From: Oscillospiraceae bacterium
Lineage (GTDB): Bacteria; Bacillota; Clostridia; Oscillospirales; CAG-272
Assembly (NCBI GenBank): GCA_015063495.1
Contig: SVUB01000003.1
Span: forward strand, 1 to 47,266
Direction: 5' to 3'
Length of the DNA stretch: 47,266 nt
Shown: piece after piece, positions 16,579 to 24,833 of the stretch
Numbering within the stretch: position 1 is the first letter of the stretch
Layout: every line of letters starts with the position of its first letter
Program-made: the position numbers and the translations under genes
Notes under the pieces: generated by a model
Databases searched by the model: none
The model's input: only the letters and a program-made list of their open reading frames with translations
What the model was told of the DNA's origin: nothing

Positions 16579-17793
16579 TTAATTTTTGCCGAGCAGGGTC
16601 TTGACGTTGGTTCTTGCATCTGCCAGCTTCTGCTCGGGAGTTGCGGGGGCATCGCCCGAGGGAGTAGTGGGAGAAGCAGTAACGGCCGCTGCGCCGGATT
16701 CTGCAAAATCAGATGCCGCATTTGCCATAAACGCAGTACCGTTCTTTGCTGCCTTTTGTGCTGCACGGAATGCCATATCAGCCGCACTGCATCTGTTTTC
16801 GCCGTACTTTGCCTCACGGACGGTCTCAGCATCGTAAAGATGTGCTATCTCGTCTATATCGGCAAGTCTCTGGCGTTCGGTATTCGCCGCATTCGCTTCG
16901 TTTGCGGCATTTTCGGAAGTCGCAGCGGCTCTTACTTCCGCTTCGACTGCACTTGCAAGCTCCGGGTTCTCTGCCCTAAGCTCTTCAAGATTTTTTGCCA
17001 TAGTTATACCTCCTTCATTTTTTGTGGTTATTTTATTTACATCGCCTTGGCCGGGCGTTGCAATCGGAATGTTTTCGGGAGCAGTCATACCGCGCGCTAA
17101 ATGCAGCTTTTGCCCTTTGACAAAAATAGCCGTGCGGTCTGCGCTCGCAGCAATATTCAAAGGCTCGGCATCTTCAATGATCTCATCTGCAAAACCTTTT
17201 TCAAAAGCCTCTCTGCCGGTCATTGTAGCCGTTTCGGACATCATATGCATGATCACAGCGTCGCTCATACCGCATTTTCTTTTATAAATTTCTACCTGAG
17301 CCTTATCCCAAGCATCACTTTCCTTTGCTTTGGAACGCATTTCGTCGGCATTATAACCACCAAACAGGAACGACCAAGCCTTATGTATCATGATAAGGCT
17401 TGACGGGTTTACTCTTACATTGTCGCAGGCGCACATAATCAGTGACCCTCCGGACATCGCTACTCCGTCCACAATACATACAGTTTGAATACCACTTGCG
17501 GAAATCTCACGCAAACGGTTGTGAATTAGAATAGAAACACCTGCATCGCCACCGTATGAATGCATACGCAAGGTGAGCTTTTTGCATCCCGAGGAAATAA
17601 TGGTATTCAGATCTGCCAAAAATTCATCTTGAATGATAAAATCCCCTTCTACAGGCTCTCCTGTCCAGTAATTGATAGGCTGACTCTCTACGATGTCACC
17701 ATACATAGAGATCTCTGCTTCGGTTCCGTTTGCGTTTGTCATTGCATAACAAGCGCGGCGAATATCGATCGGAATAAAGGTTTTATTCGGCAT
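16579..17793 (-). CDS. Head maturation protease (ClpP-like) with scaffold tail
   Basis: 404 aa. Residues ~20-215 are a ClpP/S14-type protease: SYGGDAGVSI, the nucleophile motif VAMSGGSLIM and the histidine motif MIHKAW. A Q/K-rich, then Ala/Glu-rich C-terminal part (LEELRAENPELASAVEAEVRAAATS...) is helical and low complexity, as in fused scaffold domains. The protein matures the procapsid and is expected to digest the scaffold. The start overlaps the portal stop by 11 bases. Confidence 0.88.
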   Translation of the reverse strand: MPNKTFIPIDIRRACYAMTNANGTEAEISMYGDIVESQPINYWTGEPVEGDFIIQDEFLADLNTIISSGCKKLTLRMHSYGGDAGVSILIHNRLREISASGIQTVCIVDGVAMSGGSLIMCACDNVRVNPSSLIMIHKAWSFLFGGYNADEMRSKAKESDAWDKAQVEIYKRKCGMSDAVIMHMMSETATMTGREAFEKGFADEIIEDAEPLNIAASADRTAIFVKGQKLHLARGMTAPENIPIATPGQGDVNKITTKNEGGITMAKNLEELRAENPELASAVEAEVRAAATSENAANEANAANTERQRLADIDEIAHLYDAETVREAKYGENRCSAADMAFRAAQKAAKNGTAFMANAASDFAESGAAAVTASPTTPSGDAPATPEQKLADARTNVKTLLGKN

Positions 17794-19354
17794 TTTTACT
17801 GCCCTCCTCTTGAAGTAATATAGTTTGTGAAGCAGGCGGCGGTAGGATCATATCCTCTTGCTTACGTCGTTCGGCATTATCCGTCCAGTCGCCTCCATAA
17901 TGTTCTCTTGTAACCTGTTCATTGGTTTTCCAACCTCTGTCAACAGCTATTGCATTTGCGTTCGCTTCTTTGAGCGGATCAAGATGCGTCTGTGCAGGAC
18001 CGTCCCAACGTGCGCCACACCATGCGTCTCTGACAAGCGGATCATTGAAGAATCCGGGAGCTTTTATCCGTCCGAGAGCCACCGCTTCGGCAAGCCAACG
18101 CTCGTATACAGGCTGGCAAAAATCATCTACAAGCCACGAACGACGCATTTTTATAGCTTCCCATACCTCTTCAAGTGCTCCCTTTGCGGCACTGTACGAA
18201 GAATTAAACTCCTTCATCAGCACGTCATAAGGGATTTCCATGCCTGCGCCTATCATTTTTTCATTGGTCTTTGTAAACGTCTCGAATCCTGCTGTCGGCA
18301 TCGTAGGGTTTCCGAAATTCACCTTTTCACCCGGCTGAAGATGAAGGGTCGTTCCCGGACCCATTTCATATTCGCTTTCATCTTCGCTTAAGTCGTCCGA
18401 TTCTCCGTTAGGTGCACCGATAGTGCTTCCGGCGCCGACCTCGGCAAATGGTATATCAGACGTCGGTGCTTCGGTTTCTACCCAAGCCGTAAAATACGTT
18501 TGAATCAATGCGGCCATCAGCTCAGATTCTGTGTATCGACGGAGCTGAAGGATCGGCTCAATGGCCTGCGCAAGATATGTAACTCCTCTATATTGATCGG
18601 GGCGTTCAGCGTTCATTATGTGAAGAATGTTCGGCATCCCCGTCTTTTCTCCGATGGTAGCCACTCTCTGCCATTCTGTCTGCTCGGCAGCAGCTTGATA
18701 GGGATAGGTATTGCGAATGTAATAAGCAACCGCTTTATTGCGAGAATTGATCTCCACGCCATCGAATATCTTATTTCCGTTATCGGCGCGACCTTCTATG
18801 GCTGTAAATCCCGTAGTTGATACCTTTCCTGTAGGTGTGCTTATCCTATCGGCTTCAATCAGGTGTATGCGCAACTGATGCGGATTTGTCAGCGTTGAAG
18901 CCTCTCTTGTAAAGAGCGCAAACACATCCCCCGACATGAGCCAAGATAATATAGCAAGCTGTTGGAGCCCATAGAAGTTATTTAGCCCCAATGCGTCGCA
19001 ATTCTGTTTGTTCTTTGCCCACATATTGAATTCAGCCTCGGTCATTTTCTCCCATTTCTTCGCCTCTTCCTCGGACAGGCCAAGAATAGTGCGGTTGATG
19101 GCAGATTTCATATGTAGCCCCATTCCTACAGCCTTCGTTCTGGTGGTATTGATAGCAGAAGAAGCTATTGGAGAGCTCATATACAGCATTCGGCCTCGTT
19201 GGCGCAACGTGTAATTGTTATAGTTTATATCCTCGTTCGGGGATCCGCTTCTTGCGGTAAATCCTTTCAAGGATCTCTTAGTCACGCTCGCACCGGCATC
19301 ACCATAACCTTTTACCTGTGGAGCTTTGTGCATGATCGTTTTAGGTGCGTCCAT
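17783..19354 (-). CDS. B: Portal protein (lambda family)
   Basis: 523 aa, the normal length of lambda gpB-type portals. Signatures include RARSG-like RSGSPNEDINYNNYTLRQRGR, NTTRTKAVGMGLHMKSAI, SWLMSGDVFALF, LRIHLIEADRI, and IPYDVLMKEFNSSYSAAKGALEE near the C-terminal third. The dodecameric portal is the DNA entry and the head-tail connector. A DPLKEANANAIAVDRGWKTNEQ segment near the end is typical. Confidence 0.92.
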   Translation of the reverse strand: MDAPKTIMHKAPQVKGYGDAGASVTKRSLKGFTARSGSPNEDINYNNYTLRQRGRMLYMSSPIASSAINTTRTKAVGMGLHMKSAINRTILGLSEEEAKKWEKMTEAEFNMWAKNKQNCDALGLNNFYGLQQLAILSWLMSGDVFALFTREASTLTNPHQLRIHLIEADRISTPTGKVSTTGFTAIEGRADNGNKIFDGVEINSRNKAVAYYIRNTYPYQAAAEQTEWQRVATIGEKTGMPNILHIMNAERPDQYRGVTYLAQAIEPILQLRRYTESELMAALIQTYFTAWVETEAPTSDIPFAEVGAGSTIGAPNGESDDLSEDESEYEMGPGTTLHLQPGEKVNFGNPTMPTAGFETFTKTNEKMIGAGMEIPYDVLMKEFNSSYSAAKGALEEVWEAIKMRRSWLVDDFCQPVYERWLAEAVALGRIKAPGFFNDPLVRDAWCGARWDGPAQTHLDPLKEANANAIAVDRGWKTNEQVTREHYGGDWTDNAERRKQEDMILPPPASQTILLQEEGSKNAE

Positions 19355-19374
19355 TTTATCCTCCCATCAAAAAA

Positions 19375-19418
19375 GCGGAAGCCCGACAGCAAAGGAGCAA
19401 AATCTGTCGGTATTCCGC
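19375..19418 (-). terminator. Nested hairpin with T-run inside late operon
   Basis: On the minus strand GCGGAA pairs with TTCCGC and, two bases inside, CCGACAG pairs with CTGTCGG around a 14-base loop. Six T residues follow directly. It has the look of an intrinsic terminator or processing hairpin in the 93-base gap between the gpW-like and portal genes. Because essential genes follow, it is more likely an attenuator, RNA stability element or RNase site than a full stop. Confidence 0.7.
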
Positions 19419-19447
19419 AGCACAGCCCTCTCGGACTAATGCTCATA

Positions 19448-19702
19448 TTAAAAATCTCTCGGCACAATAGCGAACGCTTTTCGCGACTTTCCGCCGTTCA
19501 TGATCGCTCTGTATATATCACGTTTTTTTACCGCATCCTCGATCTCACTGCCGAGAGAGTCAATATCGAATCGAGTAAGCGATCGGTTGTCGATAGTGTA
19601 ACTCTTAACTCCGCCGCTAACAAGAGCAAGTTTTGCTTCTGTCAGCTTTGTTATAAGCGTGTCATAATAGTTGAATAAGACCTTTGCCTCGTCTTTTGTC
19701 AT
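19448..19702 (-). CDS. Head-tail joining protein gpW-like (DUF6148 type)
   Basis: 84 aa from the ATG at 19702 (GAGGTAAAAT ribosome site); the tracked start at 19777 is inside the terminase gene. The helix-hairpin-helix-like order (TKDEAKVLFNYYDTLITKL), the SYTIDNRSLTRFDIDSLGSEI motif and a basic end are typical of small lambda gpW/DUF6148-like proteins that sit between terminase and portal. It plugs the portal after packaging. Confidence 0.8.
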   Translation of the reverse strand: MTKDEAKVLFNYYDTLITKLTEAKLALVSGGVKSYTIDNRSLTRFDIDSLGSEIEDAVKKRDIYRAIMNGGKSRKAFAIVPRDF

Positions 19703-19712
19703 ATATTTTACC

Positions 19713-21626
19713 TCACCAATCATCAAAATGATTTTGCTTTCGTTTCGGTGTTTTTTTGTGTGTAGACTTCGGGACACTCGACGATGTAGGAACAGCGCTT
19801 GCTCCGGTTAATTTTTGCTGTAAAGCGTCATAATCGGGAGATAACGTCTTTTCTGCCGCATTTGCGTAGTTTCTACAGTCGAGAGCTTCGTTTCGCTCGT
19901 GTCCGGGGATCTTTTTCCACACGTACTTCTTGGTTTTTGGGTCGTATACGTTGGCCTCTGAAAGAAGGCTTTTAAAATAAGCAGATCCATAGTCATCTCG
20001 CTTCGGAAAATGGCAATATTTACTTCCGGGCTCTTGCACTCTGAGATTTGCCATAATAATATGCTTTCCGGAATCGACGCCAAGTTTATACCACCAACAG
20101 GTGCCAATAGCTTTTCCGCCGATAACGATCTTCTGTTTTTTTGGCGGAGCTGTATAGGGAACGTCGCCTCCGGCACCTTTGATAGCAAAAACCTTTTTTC
20201 CCAGACGTTCTCGGCATTTTTGACGCACCTCGTTTGTGAAGTGTCCGCCTTCATCTACAAACGTCGTAGATATTCTGAGACCGACGCCGTTTCTGTATCG
20301 ATATACGTGATCGAGAACATTGTCCAGCTCTTCCCATACCTCGTCTGTATCGGGGCGCCCCATTATGATGCCTTTTTTAATACCCCAGTTTTCGCCGAAA
20401 TGACGATATCCGACCACCTCATATTCAAGACGGTCATCCTGTGTATCAACGCCGCAGGTAAGACATAGAACACCGTCGGGAAGTTCAATTGGATTTCCGT
20501 TATCATCTGTGCCGTAATCTTCCCTACGAGACATAACACTATTTTCATCTTCGATCTCACCTCGATTTTCCCAAAGCAAGCCAAAACGAGTATTATATAC
20601 GACCTGCATTCTTTCGGGGTCTCCGAGTGCCTTGAGATATTCGATGATGCTTGATTTCCATGATGCCCAAGGAGACACCCATGAAGTAAGTTTGAACGAA
20701 CGTGTTTGATTCCGCACATATGCTTCGGGATTATCTGCTATCCACTTTGCGTCCTGCGTCTTTATTTCATGCTCGGTACAGGTTCCACCGCATTCGGGGC
20801 AGATATAGAATATGTCCGTAACATCAAACGATTTGGCGTTTCCGACCTTGTTCTCGGTGTATTCAAAGCGTATCTGTTCAAATGTTATCTCACTGTATTC
20901 GCCACAATGAGGGCATTTATTACACCAACGTTCCATCGTGCCTTCGTTGTAGGACTTCTCAATATTGCTGGATCCTTTTATCGTAGGAGTCGATACTTCG
21001 ACAGCCTTTGAGTTATAAAACGTTAGCTGACGTATACGAGCAAGCTCCCAAGGGTCGCCCTCGTTTCCGGCTGATGCCTCCCAGCGGTCGCGTTCGTCGC
21101 CGAAGATGTATCGAATAGGCTTTGAACAAAGGTCGTGGGCCTCGCCTGAACCACATAAAGTAAGTATTCCACCGGGATAAGATTTTTGGAGTATAGTATT
21201 GCCGGAATCACGGCTTTTAGCTTCTGCAACTTTGCTTTTCAGCACCTTGCAGTCACGTATCATAGGTGCAATGCGAAGCTTTGAATAGTCTCTTGCATCC
21301 CCCTTCGTCGGGTGAATATACAATATACTGGAGGGATCCTCCGATATTGCATAACCGACCATGTTGTTAAGCATTTCGCTCTTACCAACCTGTGAAGATG
21401 CCCAAACAACGATTCGTCTTACTTTCGGGTCTGTGAAAGCATCCATCGGTTCACGTAGATACGGCGTTCTGCTCGTTCTCCATTGACCGACTTCAGCCGA
21501 TGCTTCAGCCGAAAGTCTACGGTGTTTATCTGCCCATTCCGAAACGGTAAGATTTTCAGGAGGCTTCATGCCGGCTATAGCTTTAGCTATCGCGGCATTC
21601 AGCTTCTTTACATCATTCGTCGTCAT
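19713..21626 (-). CDS. A: Terminase large subunit (GpA family)
   Basis: About 637 aa. The WASSQVGKSEML segment is a Walker A-type site and YIFGDERDRW a Walker B site. ATYS-like LTFYNSKAVEVSTPTIKGSSNIEKSYNEGTM and paired cysteines (CPHCGEYSEI, CPECGG) are usual in lambda gpA-type terminases. The C-terminal nuclease region includes GVDTQDDRLEYEVVGY. It packages DNA and cuts at cos. The start is ambiguous: the ATG at 21626 (MTTNDVKKL) is preferred over 21656, which overlaps the small subunit deeply. Confidence 0.92.
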   Translation of the reverse strand: MTTNDVKKLNAAIAKAIAGMKPPENLTVSEWADKHRRLSAEASAEVGQWRTSRTPYLREPMDAFTDPKVRRIVVWASSQVGKSEMLNNMVGYAISEDPSSILYIHPTKGDARDYSKLRIAPMIRDCKVLKSKVAEAKSRDSGNTILQKSYPGGILTLCGSGEAHDLCSKPIRYIFGDERDRWEASAGNEGDPWELARIRQLTFYNSKAVEVSTPTIKGSSNIEKSYNEGTMERWCNKCPHCGEYSEITFEQIRFEYTENKVGNAKSFDVTDIFYICPECGGTCTEHEIKTQDAKWIADNPEAYVRNQTRSFKLTSWVSPWASWKSSIIEYLKALGDPERMQVVYNTRFGLLWENRGEIEDENSVMSRREDYGTDDNGNPIELPDGVLCLTCGVDTQDDRLEYEVVGYRHFGENWGIKKGIIMGRPDTDEVWEELDNVLDHVYRYRNGVGLRISTTFVDEGGHFTNEVRQKCRERLGKKVFAIKGAGGDVPYTAPPKKQKIVIGGKAIGTCWWYKLGVDSGKHIIMANLRVQEPGSKYCHFPKRDDYGSAYFKSLLSEANVYDPKTKKYVWKKIPGHERNEALDCRNYANAAEKTLSPDYDALQQKLTGASAVPTSSSVPKSTHKKTPKRKQNHFDDW

Positions 21627-22239
21627 CATCTGCCCCGAGAGTAACGTCACGCCCATAACGTTCTTTTACCCTCTCTCTGTATTTTTCGGGATCGTATTCA
21701 TAAGACGAAAGTTCGTCCATGAGAAGATACACCTCTTTTTGAATCCGCGCTGATATTTCAGCGGGATCGGAAATGCCTGCAAGATCAACGGAAAGCCGTC
21801 CCGGAAGAGCGAGCATCGCTCCTCTTATGGCGTATATCAGATCGGCAGTCATCGACGCAACGTCCTCAGAACGGTGCATTTTACCCTTGAGCTCTTTCAT
21901 TTCGTAATCAAGCATCGTTGTCTTTATCTTTTTTGCTTTGACGTCGGCTTGTCGCTTTTCTATTTCAAGCTTCTGAATGTCCGGGTTATCGCTTCGCTCT
22001 TCTACCCTCTCTTCGAGCATTTCGCAGTATGCTTTAATGTTCGGCAAAAGCTCATATAATGATCCGTGTTTTGTCTTGGTTTTGTTCAGTGTTCCCTGCG
22101 AGGTGAGCTGTCCGATCCACTGATTTGATTTTCCTGTTATTGCACATATATCGGCAGTTTTAAGAAAAACGGGAGTTCCAGCTTGCAAAATATAAACCGA
22201 ATTTTTATCCAAAACAGCATTTTTTTCACCTTTTGCCAC
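21613..22239 (-). CDS. Terminase small subunit (Nu1-like)
   Basis: 208 aa. An N-terminal winged-helix DNA-binding part (FLKTADICAITGKSNQWIGQLTSQGTL) is followed by a helical linker rich in K/E (EIEKRQADVKAKKIKTTMLDYEMKELKG), as in lambda Nu1. This family recognises cos and loads the large subunit. The gene opens the late operon. The ribosome site is strong (GGGGGGTGATTTCCTG before the start). Confidence 0.85.
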   Translation of the reverse strand: MAKGEKNAVLDKNSVYILQAGTPVFLKTADICAITGKSNQWIGQLTSQGTLNKTKTKHGSLYELLPNIKAYCEMLEERVEERSDNPDIQKLEIEKRQADVKAKKIKTTMLDYEMKELKGKMHRSEDVASMTADLIYAIRGAMLALPGRLSVDLAGISDPAEISARIQKEVYLLMDELSSYEYDPEKYRERVKERYGRDVTLGADDDDE

Positions 22240-22275
22240 AGGAAATCACCCCCCTTTTTTCATATTTTTTGCAGC

Positions 22276-22303
22276 AAAAAAGCAGATATTAAATATCTGC
22301 TTT
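22276..22303 (-). terminator. Intrinsic terminator ahead of terminase genes
   Basis: A perfect hairpin (AAAGCAGATA / TATCTGCTTT, 5-base loop) is followed on the minus strand by a run of T residues. It sits between the early/regulatory genes and the terminase, so late transcription from upstream must pass it. That suggests an antitermination point. Confidence 0.75.
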
Positions 22304-22497
22304 AATGATTTTCAATTAAAGTCGCTTGAATTTTTCGCCCACTAACTGTGCGCTTTTTGGGGTCAGCGAGCCCGCAAGGTGCTTTCACATCTTTACAGTA
22401 CCTTGATACCCCCCTCTCACTCCCCTTTCATCTGCTTTTCGCAGTATACAGTATATCACAGAGGAGGCGGACAAAACGGACAACTTTTATCTACTAT
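22304..22497 (-). promoter_or_regulatory. Leader between early and late genes, possible promoter and cos region
   Basis: No gene is visible here. An extended -10-like TGATATACT occurs on the minus strand (22450-22455 with TG upstream), and a second TATACT lies 7 bases on, but no good -35 lies at standard spacing, so the promoter call is weak. Downstream the leader can form a CAAGGT...ACCTTG hairpin. By analogy with lambda, cos should lie just before the small terminase gene; I cannot identify its cut site from the sequence. Confidence 0.35.
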
Positions 22498-22575
22498 GCC
22501 ATTTTGAGTGAAACGAAGAATCTCATAAAGAGTAAACTAACCACTGTAAGATCCCTTACTGAATTCAGGATGACA
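22498..22575. repeat. MITE/REP-like palindromic element
   Basis: An ATTTTGAGTGAAACGAAGAATCT arm is followed ~30 bases on by a GATCCCTTACTGAATTCAGGAT arm, an imperfect inverted repeat of the TCATTCTGAGCGAAGCGAAGAATCTC type. That intergenic repeat is widespread in bacteria, especially Firmicutes. The right end overlaps the late-regulator gene and supplies its last codons and TGA stop. Confidence 0.6.
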
Positions 22576-22987
22576 TAGAGGAGTGCTTTCTGTTGTATCT
22601 CTCAAGATAATGCTCACAAGCCTTGCGCACGCTGTCCTCACTGTTTCCGCCGCCTATCCTCTGTGCAGTCTGCCGCCACGTATACATATCGATGAAATGA
22701 TAAGCCACAATGAGCTTCACGTGAAAGTCGTCGATGTTATGTATGAACTGCTCTATCTCCGTCTCTTTCGCCACGTATTCAAGCTTTTGTGCTTCAAGCT
22801 CGTTTTTAAGGTCTATCAGCTGTGCCATCTCCGTAGCAGTGACGTTGCGTGAGGTAGGACTTCTCGGCATACCCGAGAAATTCGTACTCGCAGGATCAAG
22901 AAGAGCCTCCACCTCTGCTATGCGAGCCTCTGTCCTCTTTATCAGCTTTTTGAGATCGTTCAAGCGGTATAATTCCTTTAAGGTCAT
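22565..22987 (-). CDS. Late transcription regulator, ArpU/RinA/sigma-like
   Basis: 140 aa. A helical N-terminal half (TLKELYRLNDLKKLIKRTEARIAEVEALLDP, then LKNELEAQKLEYVAKETEIEQFI) is followed by a sigma-region-4-like HTH (HFIDMYTWRQTAQRIGGGNSEDSVRKACEHYL). This is the architecture of the ArpU/DUF1492-type regulators that drive phage late genes and sit just upstream of terminase. The final residues and stop lie in a MITE-like element, so the native C-terminus may have been different. Confidence 0.78.
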   Translation of the reverse strand: MTLKELYRLNDLKKLIKRTEARIAEVEALLDPASTNFSGMPRSPTSRNVTATEMAQLIDLKNELEAQKLEYVAKETEIEQFIHNIDDFHVKLIVAYHFIDMYTWRQTAQRIGGGNSEDSVRKACEHYLERYNRKHSSMSS

Positions 22988-22995
22988 AGCTCACC

Positions 22996-23457
22996 TCAGA
23001 ACGGCAGGCCTTCGTTGCCCGCATCGAAGCAGACGGGCTCAAAGCTCGGTGCACCGGTGCCGCCCGCAAACCTCGGAGCATCATCCGAGGGCGCAGAGAC
23101 AGAACCGAGCGCTTCGGTCTCGGCCTTTGAATCGACAAACTTAAATGAATCGGCAACAAAGACGGTAGCAGTCCGCTTCTGAGAGTCTCTTGTCTCAAAA
23201 GTATTAGTCCGTATAGCCCCTGCAAGGAATATCGAGGATCCTTTTCGGAAATACTTTCCGATAGTCTCGGCCATAGTTCCGTATACCGTCACCGTAAAGA
23301 AGTCGGTAGGCGGCTCCTTCCCCTGCTCTCCACGATCACGCCTCACCGCTACTCTGACCTCAAGCACCGAAGAACCGATCCCTGCTATCATCTTGACCTC
23401 GAGATCTCGGCATATCCTGCCCGCTATCTCAAATCTCGTTAAATTAAAATTCGCCAT
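22996..23457 (-). CDS. ssb: Single-stranded DNA-binding protein
   Basis: 153 aa OB-fold SSB. N-terminal FNLTRFEIAGRICRDLEVKM, central FFTVTVYGTMAETIGKYFRKGSSIFLAGAI, and KRTATVFVADSFKFVD are the family signatures. An acidic/Gly-rich tail ends FDAGNEGLPF, matching the usual C-terminal acidic tip ('DDDLPF') in position though less acidic. Strong AGGAGGAAGG site. It coats the displaced strand during replication and lies next to the HUH nickase gene. Confidence 0.92.
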   Translation of the reverse strand: MANFNLTRFEIAGRICRDLEVKMIAGIGSSVLEVRVAVRRDRGEQGKEPPTDFFTVTVYGTMAETIGKYFRKGSSIFLAGAIRTNTFETRDSQKRTATVFVADSFKFVDSKAETEALGSVSAPSDDAPRFAGGTGAPSFEPVCFDAGNEGLPF

Positions 23458-23503
23458 CTGTTCCTTCCTCCTCTGTTTTTGTTTGTATTCTCTTACTTAC
23501 TTT

Positions 23504-23618
23504 ATGCGTAAATTTTTAATCCGCACTCCCGCCGAGCACGCCATAGGACGATTCATTGGGACGCTATGTAAAGTAAGCAAAATATAAGGGCGGTATTTCG
23601 TCTTAAAAATTTACGCAT
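23504..23618. repeat. 16-bp perfect inverted repeat, origin candidate
   Basis: ATGCGTAAATTTTTAA at 23504-23519 is exactly complementary to 23603-23618, with an 83-base middle part. It fills the 209-base gap between the HUH initiator and ssb, the only sizeable intergenic region in the replication block. It may be a nick-site or origin structure, or a regulatory hairpin. Confidence 0.6.
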
Positions 23619-23666
23619 TTACAAGGCTATAAAAACGCCGACCTTTTCGGCAATTTTTATTTCCCC

Positions 23667-24419
23667 TTACGGGGAGTCTTTCGGGGGCCTTCCCCGTTTT
23701 CTTTTTTCTGAAAGTCTTATGTATTTATAATATAGGAAACCAAAATCCGTCACCGAAGCGGAGACGAGCACGTATCCACGGGGAGCCTTTGGAGGCTTGT
23801 CCTTTGTGTAAGCTCTCTTTACCTCGGTCGCCTTTTCTTCCTCGGGCGAGCGCAGATTTCTCGTTGACATATAGTGGTGACCGCCCTGCTCGACAGACCA
23901 GTGGTCGAAAAGATAGTTAGCAAGGCCGGTATAATCCTGTCCGTAGTTGACGCCGTCGTAGAAATTATGATGGCGCAGAGGCTCGACACGCTTAACCGTG
24001 CCGAGCTGCCAGCTTTTCTCTATAAAGTCCTTCGGAACGCCGTCCGAGAGCATATGAAAGTGAATACGGTGAGTGCTTTTACCTCTTCCCATATAGATGA
24101 TTATCTTTGCGCCGGGAAATGCATATTGAAGACGTCTGCGGTAAAGAGCTCGAAGTCTGCGTGCCTCGTCGAATGTGTGAACCTCGTGGGCGTCGTCAAA
24201 GGTAAGCGTGCTGTAAAAGGACGACGGAGAAAAATTCTCATTGACAAGCCTTGCATGCTTGCGCCTTGCGATACCTATGCGGTGTGCCGCCCTCTCCGCT
24301 TCGTTCTTGAAACGAACACGAGGCGAGCTTGCGCCGATATTCTTAACCCTGTCCGAAACGCTGTACACGATCTGCTCACATACCACGCCCGAGAATATAC
24401 GCTTCTTAACTCGCCTCAT
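23667..24419 (-). CDS. Rolling-circle replication initiator (HUH endonuclease)
   Basis: 250 aa. Motif 1 is FYSTLTFDD (residues ~68-76), motif 2 is THRIHFHML with the metal-binding H120-x-H122, and motif 3 is around QDYTGLANYLFDHW, where Tyr163 or Tyr169 is the candidate nucleophile. These match the Rep/G2P-like HUH family used by P2 gpA and filamentous phages. The C-terminus is basic (KRKRGRPPKDSP). It should nick the origin and attach to the 5' end. No replicative helicase or primase gene is seen in the window. Strong AGAAAGGA site before the ATG. Confidence 0.85.
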   Translation of the reverse strand: MRRVKKRIFSGVVCEQIVYSVSDRVKNIGASSPRVRFKNEAERAAHRIGIARRKHARLVNENFSPSSFYSTLTFDDAHEVHTFDEARRLRALYRRRLQYAFPGAKIIIYMGRGKSTHRIHFHMLSDGVPKDFIEKSWQLGTVKRVEPLRHHNFYDGVNYGQDYTGLANYLFDHWSVEQGGHHYMSTRNLRSPEEEKATEVKRAYTKDKPPKAPRGYVLVSASVTDFGFLYYKYIRLSEKRKRGRPPKDSP

Positions 24420-24434
24420 GTCTTTTTCCTTTCT

Positions 24435-24833
24435 TTATTTCTGCCTGTTTTTCTTCACCTCGAGAGCCTTGTCTCTATCAAAAAACGCCGTCTTTCCTAT
24501 GCTGTCAAAAGAGATCCGCCCGATCGTACTGCCGTAAAGTGATCTGACCGACAAATATTTTCCGGGATGTGCTCCGTCGCCTCTTATCTCAAATCCCGTT
24601 ACCTTGAACGACACGACCGCTCCGTCCGCAGCCACCTTGTAAACGGTGTCCCCTATATTGCAAGGAAGCTCCAGCATATTCGCACGTGTTGCAACGTTCG
24701 GCACACTAACGTCTATCTCAAGTATTCTTTTAATAAGCTCAGCGTTTGCTCTTGAATTAAGAATGAGCTTAAGCTCTCCGTCTTCATATAGACCGTAGTC
24801 GCAAACTACGTCCTTAATTTCATAAGTTATCAC
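24435..24833 (-). CDS. Hypothetical early protein with GDTVYKV/GKTAFF domain
   Basis: 132 aa, GTG start overlapping the upstream stop (GTGA). The middle and C-terminal part (CNIGDTVYKV..., DSIGKTAFFDRDKALEVKK) matches a small beta-rich domain found in many clostridial phage early proteins and shares its pattern with the C-terminal half of the gene at 26185-26709. The function is unknown. It lies immediately before the HUH gene. Confidence 0.75.
   Translation of the reverse strand: MITYEIKDVVCDYGLYEDGELKLILNSRANAELIKRILEIDVSVPNVATRANMLELPCNIGDTVYKVAADGAVVSFKVTGFEIRGDGAHPGKYLSVRSLYGSTIGRISFDSIGKTAFFDRDKALEVKKNRQK

Noticed and set aside
22240-22303. Identified cos cleavage site
   Set aside because: Lambda-like terminase predicts cos near here, but no diagnostic sequence could be recognised.
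22348-22578. 76-aa plus-strand ORF between regulator and terminase
   Set aside because: It covers the leader and the MITE-like element in the opposite direction and shows no protein features.
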